DNA of 36,008 bases. It comes from Bacteroidales bacterium. Lineage in GTDB: Bacteria > Bacteroidota > Bacteroidia > Bacteroidales > JAFGUD01. Positions within the stretch are counted from its first letter, which is position 1. Every line of letters starts with the position of its first letter. A program made the translations under genes and the position numbers. Below, piece after piece: positions 34,413 to 36,008 of this stretch. The DNA lies in contig JAFGXO010000104.1 of the NCBI GenBank assembly GCA_016936595.1, positions 1-36,008 of the forward strand, in the 5' to 3' direction. The notes beneath the pieces are model-generated. The model ran no database searches. It had not been told where the DNA came from and worked only from the letters and a program-made list of their open reading frames with translations.

Positions 34413-35135
34413 TTAATTTTTTTTTTGTGCAACACAAAAAACAGAACTTCCAAAAAGTTTGCGAATGTTTAATCGAAATAATAGATTTTCAATTCTATTG
34501 ATCAACAAAAAAAAACAATTAATAAAATTTGGGAGTTTATTCAGGTCAGATTTTGCATTATTATTTTTGGATAATTTTTGAAATATTTTTTCAAACCAAA
34601 TAATAATGAATAAAAACGGTAATCGGTAGGTTATAAAATCAATTTTAAAACCTGCATTTAGCAAGTCTTTTTTTAATTCTTTTCGTGTAAAACGTTTTCC
34701 AACAAATACTGCTTTATCATGATTTCTGTGTAGTGCTTCAAAAGCCGGTAAATTAAGAATTAAAATTCCGTTTTGATTTAATGCTTTGTAAAAATTTTTG
34801 ATAATACTTTTGTAATCTTCAATTCCTGTGGAACAAATTACGTCAGCACTAATAATTACATCGTATTTAGGTTCTGATTGCCAAGTATTTATATCTTGTA
34901 ACCAAATATTGTTTAATCCTTTTGATTTGCAAAATTCTAATGCTTCTTCTGAAAAATCGAATCCTTCGGTTTGGTGTTTTGACAAAAGTTCTAATAATCT
35001 TCCTGTTCCACAACCGGCATCTAAAATTTTTTGTTTTTTTTTATCAATTTTTGCAAGTATTAACTCATGCAATGCGACATACCACCAGTATGTGGTTTCA
35101 AAATTGTGCATTATTTTGTATTCTGAAGGGAGCAA
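34413..35135 (-). CDS. Class I SAM-dependent methyltransferase
   Basis: 240 residues from a TTG at 35135; the first ATG is eight codons later (35111). I keep the TTG because the residues it adds (LPSEYKIMHNFETTYWWYVA) fit the EY..M...E..YWW start common in this family. Motif I is ILDAGCGTGRLLELL (about 37-51), followed by FDFSEEALEFCKSKGL and YDVIISADVICSTG. The C-terminal part has two basic or hydrophobic stretches (RLPFLFIIIWFEKIF, about 167-181), suggesting membrane association. Its position between a polymerase-like gene and WxcM points to a role in surface-polysaccharide or lipid-linked glycan synthesis (inference); the acceptor is unknown. Confidence 0.85.
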   Translation of the reverse strand: MLPSEYKIMHNFETTYWWYVALHELILAKIDKKKQKILDAGCGTGRLLELLSKHQTEGFDFSEEALEFCKSKGLNNIWLQDINTWQSEPKYDVIISADVICSTGIEDYKSIIKNFYKALNQNGILILNLPAFEALHRNHDKAVFVGKRFTRKELKKDLLNAGFKIDFITYRLPFLFIIIWFEKIFQKLSKNNNAKSDLNKLPNFINCFFLLINRIENLLFRLNIRKLFGSSVFCVAQKKN

Positions 35136-35137
35136 GA

Positions 35138-36008
35138 TTATATTTTTATGTTTAAGAATTTACGGAGGCCGAAGAAAATAGCCCAAACTACAACAGTTGC
35201 TTTAATTAGATGATTTAGGATTACAGAAAAATCTGTTTCAGCCTTAACAACCTGAAGAAATAAAAGAGGAATAAAAAAAATTAAAGAAGAATGTTTTTGT
35301 GCTATTTTATAGATTTTATGCACAAAAAAATTATAAAACAAGCCAATCATGAGCATAAAAAAAACGCCACCCTGAACCCCATAATTAGCATAAGCCTCTC
35401 CCAACAATCCTAATCCCATAGCAGTAGTTTCCAAAAGTTTTTTTCCTGTAAAACGCTCAAAATAAGTCCTTCCTCCTGCTTCTAATTTATCAGGAAATAA
35501 AAAACGCGGCATAATTGAAGACTCTATTGCTATCTTGATTGTTTCACCATTTGCATAAGGCTCTCGTAATGGCGTCCAACTCATAATACGCGCGATAATC
35601 CACCCTTGATTTATTCTAACAACCATTGCAGAAAGATTTTCCTCTGAAGTTACTTGATTATCTGAAATTACTCTTTCTCCAATTAAATGAACAAAAGTAG
35701 ATAATTTTGAGCTCCCATTACTATTTGAAATTGCTTCTCTAAAACTATATTTAACTGTTTGAATAACAATGGCAAGTACTAAAACACTTATTAAATAAAC
35801 AACTTTGTTTTTAAACGATGGTTTTTGAACAAATGCAGCAATTAAAATAAAAAAACCCAACCAAAGCAATAAATCATGAAACAATGATTCTTGTATAGAA
35901 ATAAAAAACAACCATGCAATAATACCAACAATAAATACTCGTTTATATTTTCTTTCAGATAATAATAAAAAATATAAACCAATAAACCTTAAACCCGAAA
36001 ATAAAAAA
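35138..36008 (-). CDS. O-antigen-polymerase-like multi-spanning membrane protein (5' end cut by window edge)
   Basis: The reading frame is open to the window end, so the gene's start is missing; about 290 residues are visible. It is highly hydrophobic, with several membrane helices (for example WLGFFILIAAFV, VVYLISVLVLAIVIQTV and, near the end, FFMLMIGLFYNFFVHKI and IFFIPLLFLQVVKA). A large soluble loop includes RINQGWIIARIMSWTPLREP, and the segment LLGEAYANYGVQGGVF is typical of Wzy/oligosaccharide-repeat-unit polymerases (family knowledge). This together with the next genes suggests a surface-polysaccharide locus continuing beyond the window. The family call is by pattern and could equally be a related flippase-type or EpsG-like protein. 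Confidence 0.72.
   Translation of the reverse strand, partial: FLFSGLRFIGLYFLLLSERKYKRVFIVGIIAWLFFISIQESLFHDLLLWLGFFILIAAFVQKPSFKNKVVYLISVLVLAIVIQTVKYSFREAISNSNGSSKLSTFVHLIGERVISDNQVTSEENLSAMVVRINQGWIIARIMSWTPLREPYANGETIKIAIESSIMPRFLFPDKLEAGGRTYFERFTGKKLLETTAMGLGLLGEAYANYGVQGGVFFMLMIGLFYNFFVHKIYKIAQKHSSLIFFIPLLFLQVVKAETDFSVILNHLIKATVVVWAIFFGLRKFLNIKI

Overview
This 36-kb window is AT-rich, chromosomal-looking DNA from a member of the Bacteroidota, probably a Bacteroidales-like lineage (inference). Three things support this: a complete type IX secretion / gliding core (porP/sprF-like, gldK, gldL, gldM and two gldN copies), a split ATP synthase operon without atpD and atpC, and promoter candidates of the Bacteroidota TAnnTTTG type. 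Almost all genes lie on the minus strand; only topA and a deoxynucleoside kinase are on the plus strand. I saw no rRNA, tRNA, CRISPR array or insertion sequence.

Layout by coordinate (minus-strand units are transcribed from right to left). 1-4848: an efflux operon, TetR regulator -> TolC-like outer-membrane protein -> HlyD-like adaptor -> ABC ATPase -> ABC-2 permease (cut by the window edge). 4924-12275: the T9SS core, porP-gldK / gldL-gldM / gldN / gldN-paralog, punctuated by four intrinsic-terminator-like hairpins after gldK, gldM and each gldN. 12398-15723: a degenerate ureohydrolase-family protein, a UbiX-type flavin prenyltransferase, a small outer-membrane beta-barrel protein and an LD-carboxypeptidase. 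15734-22361: a tightly overlapping cluster of two GT4-type glycosyltransferases, a WcaF-like acyltransferase, a fused 2-oxoacid dehydrogenase E1 alpha-beta, an E2 with a zinc-ribbon tail, and a single protein joining an acyl-carrier-like domain, an AcpS-type phosphopantetheinyl transferase and a membrane anchor. 22373-27722: ATP synthase atpB-E-F-H-A-G. 27839-30247: a class A penicillin-binding protein. 30719-33956 (plus strand): topA and a deoxynucleoside kinase. 33939-36008: the 3' end of a surface-polysaccharide locus (WxcM/FdtA-like cupin, SAM methyltransferase, O-antigen-polymerase-like membrane protein).

The most interesting part is the E1-E2-ACP/PPTase cassette inside the glycosyltransferase cluster. 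It has no E3 gene, its E1 is a fusion, its E2 has an unusual tail, and its carrier protein appears to travel with its own phosphopantetheinyl transferase on a membrane anchor. I infer a dedicated system that makes an acyl group by 2-oxoacid decarboxylation and hands it to a membrane-tethered carrier, perhaps to decorate a glycan. Other points worth checking are a 10-G homopolymer inside the porP coding sequence (possible phase variation), the gldN duplication whose divergence is concentrated in one segment, and the terminator placed immediately before the glycosyltransferase cluster.
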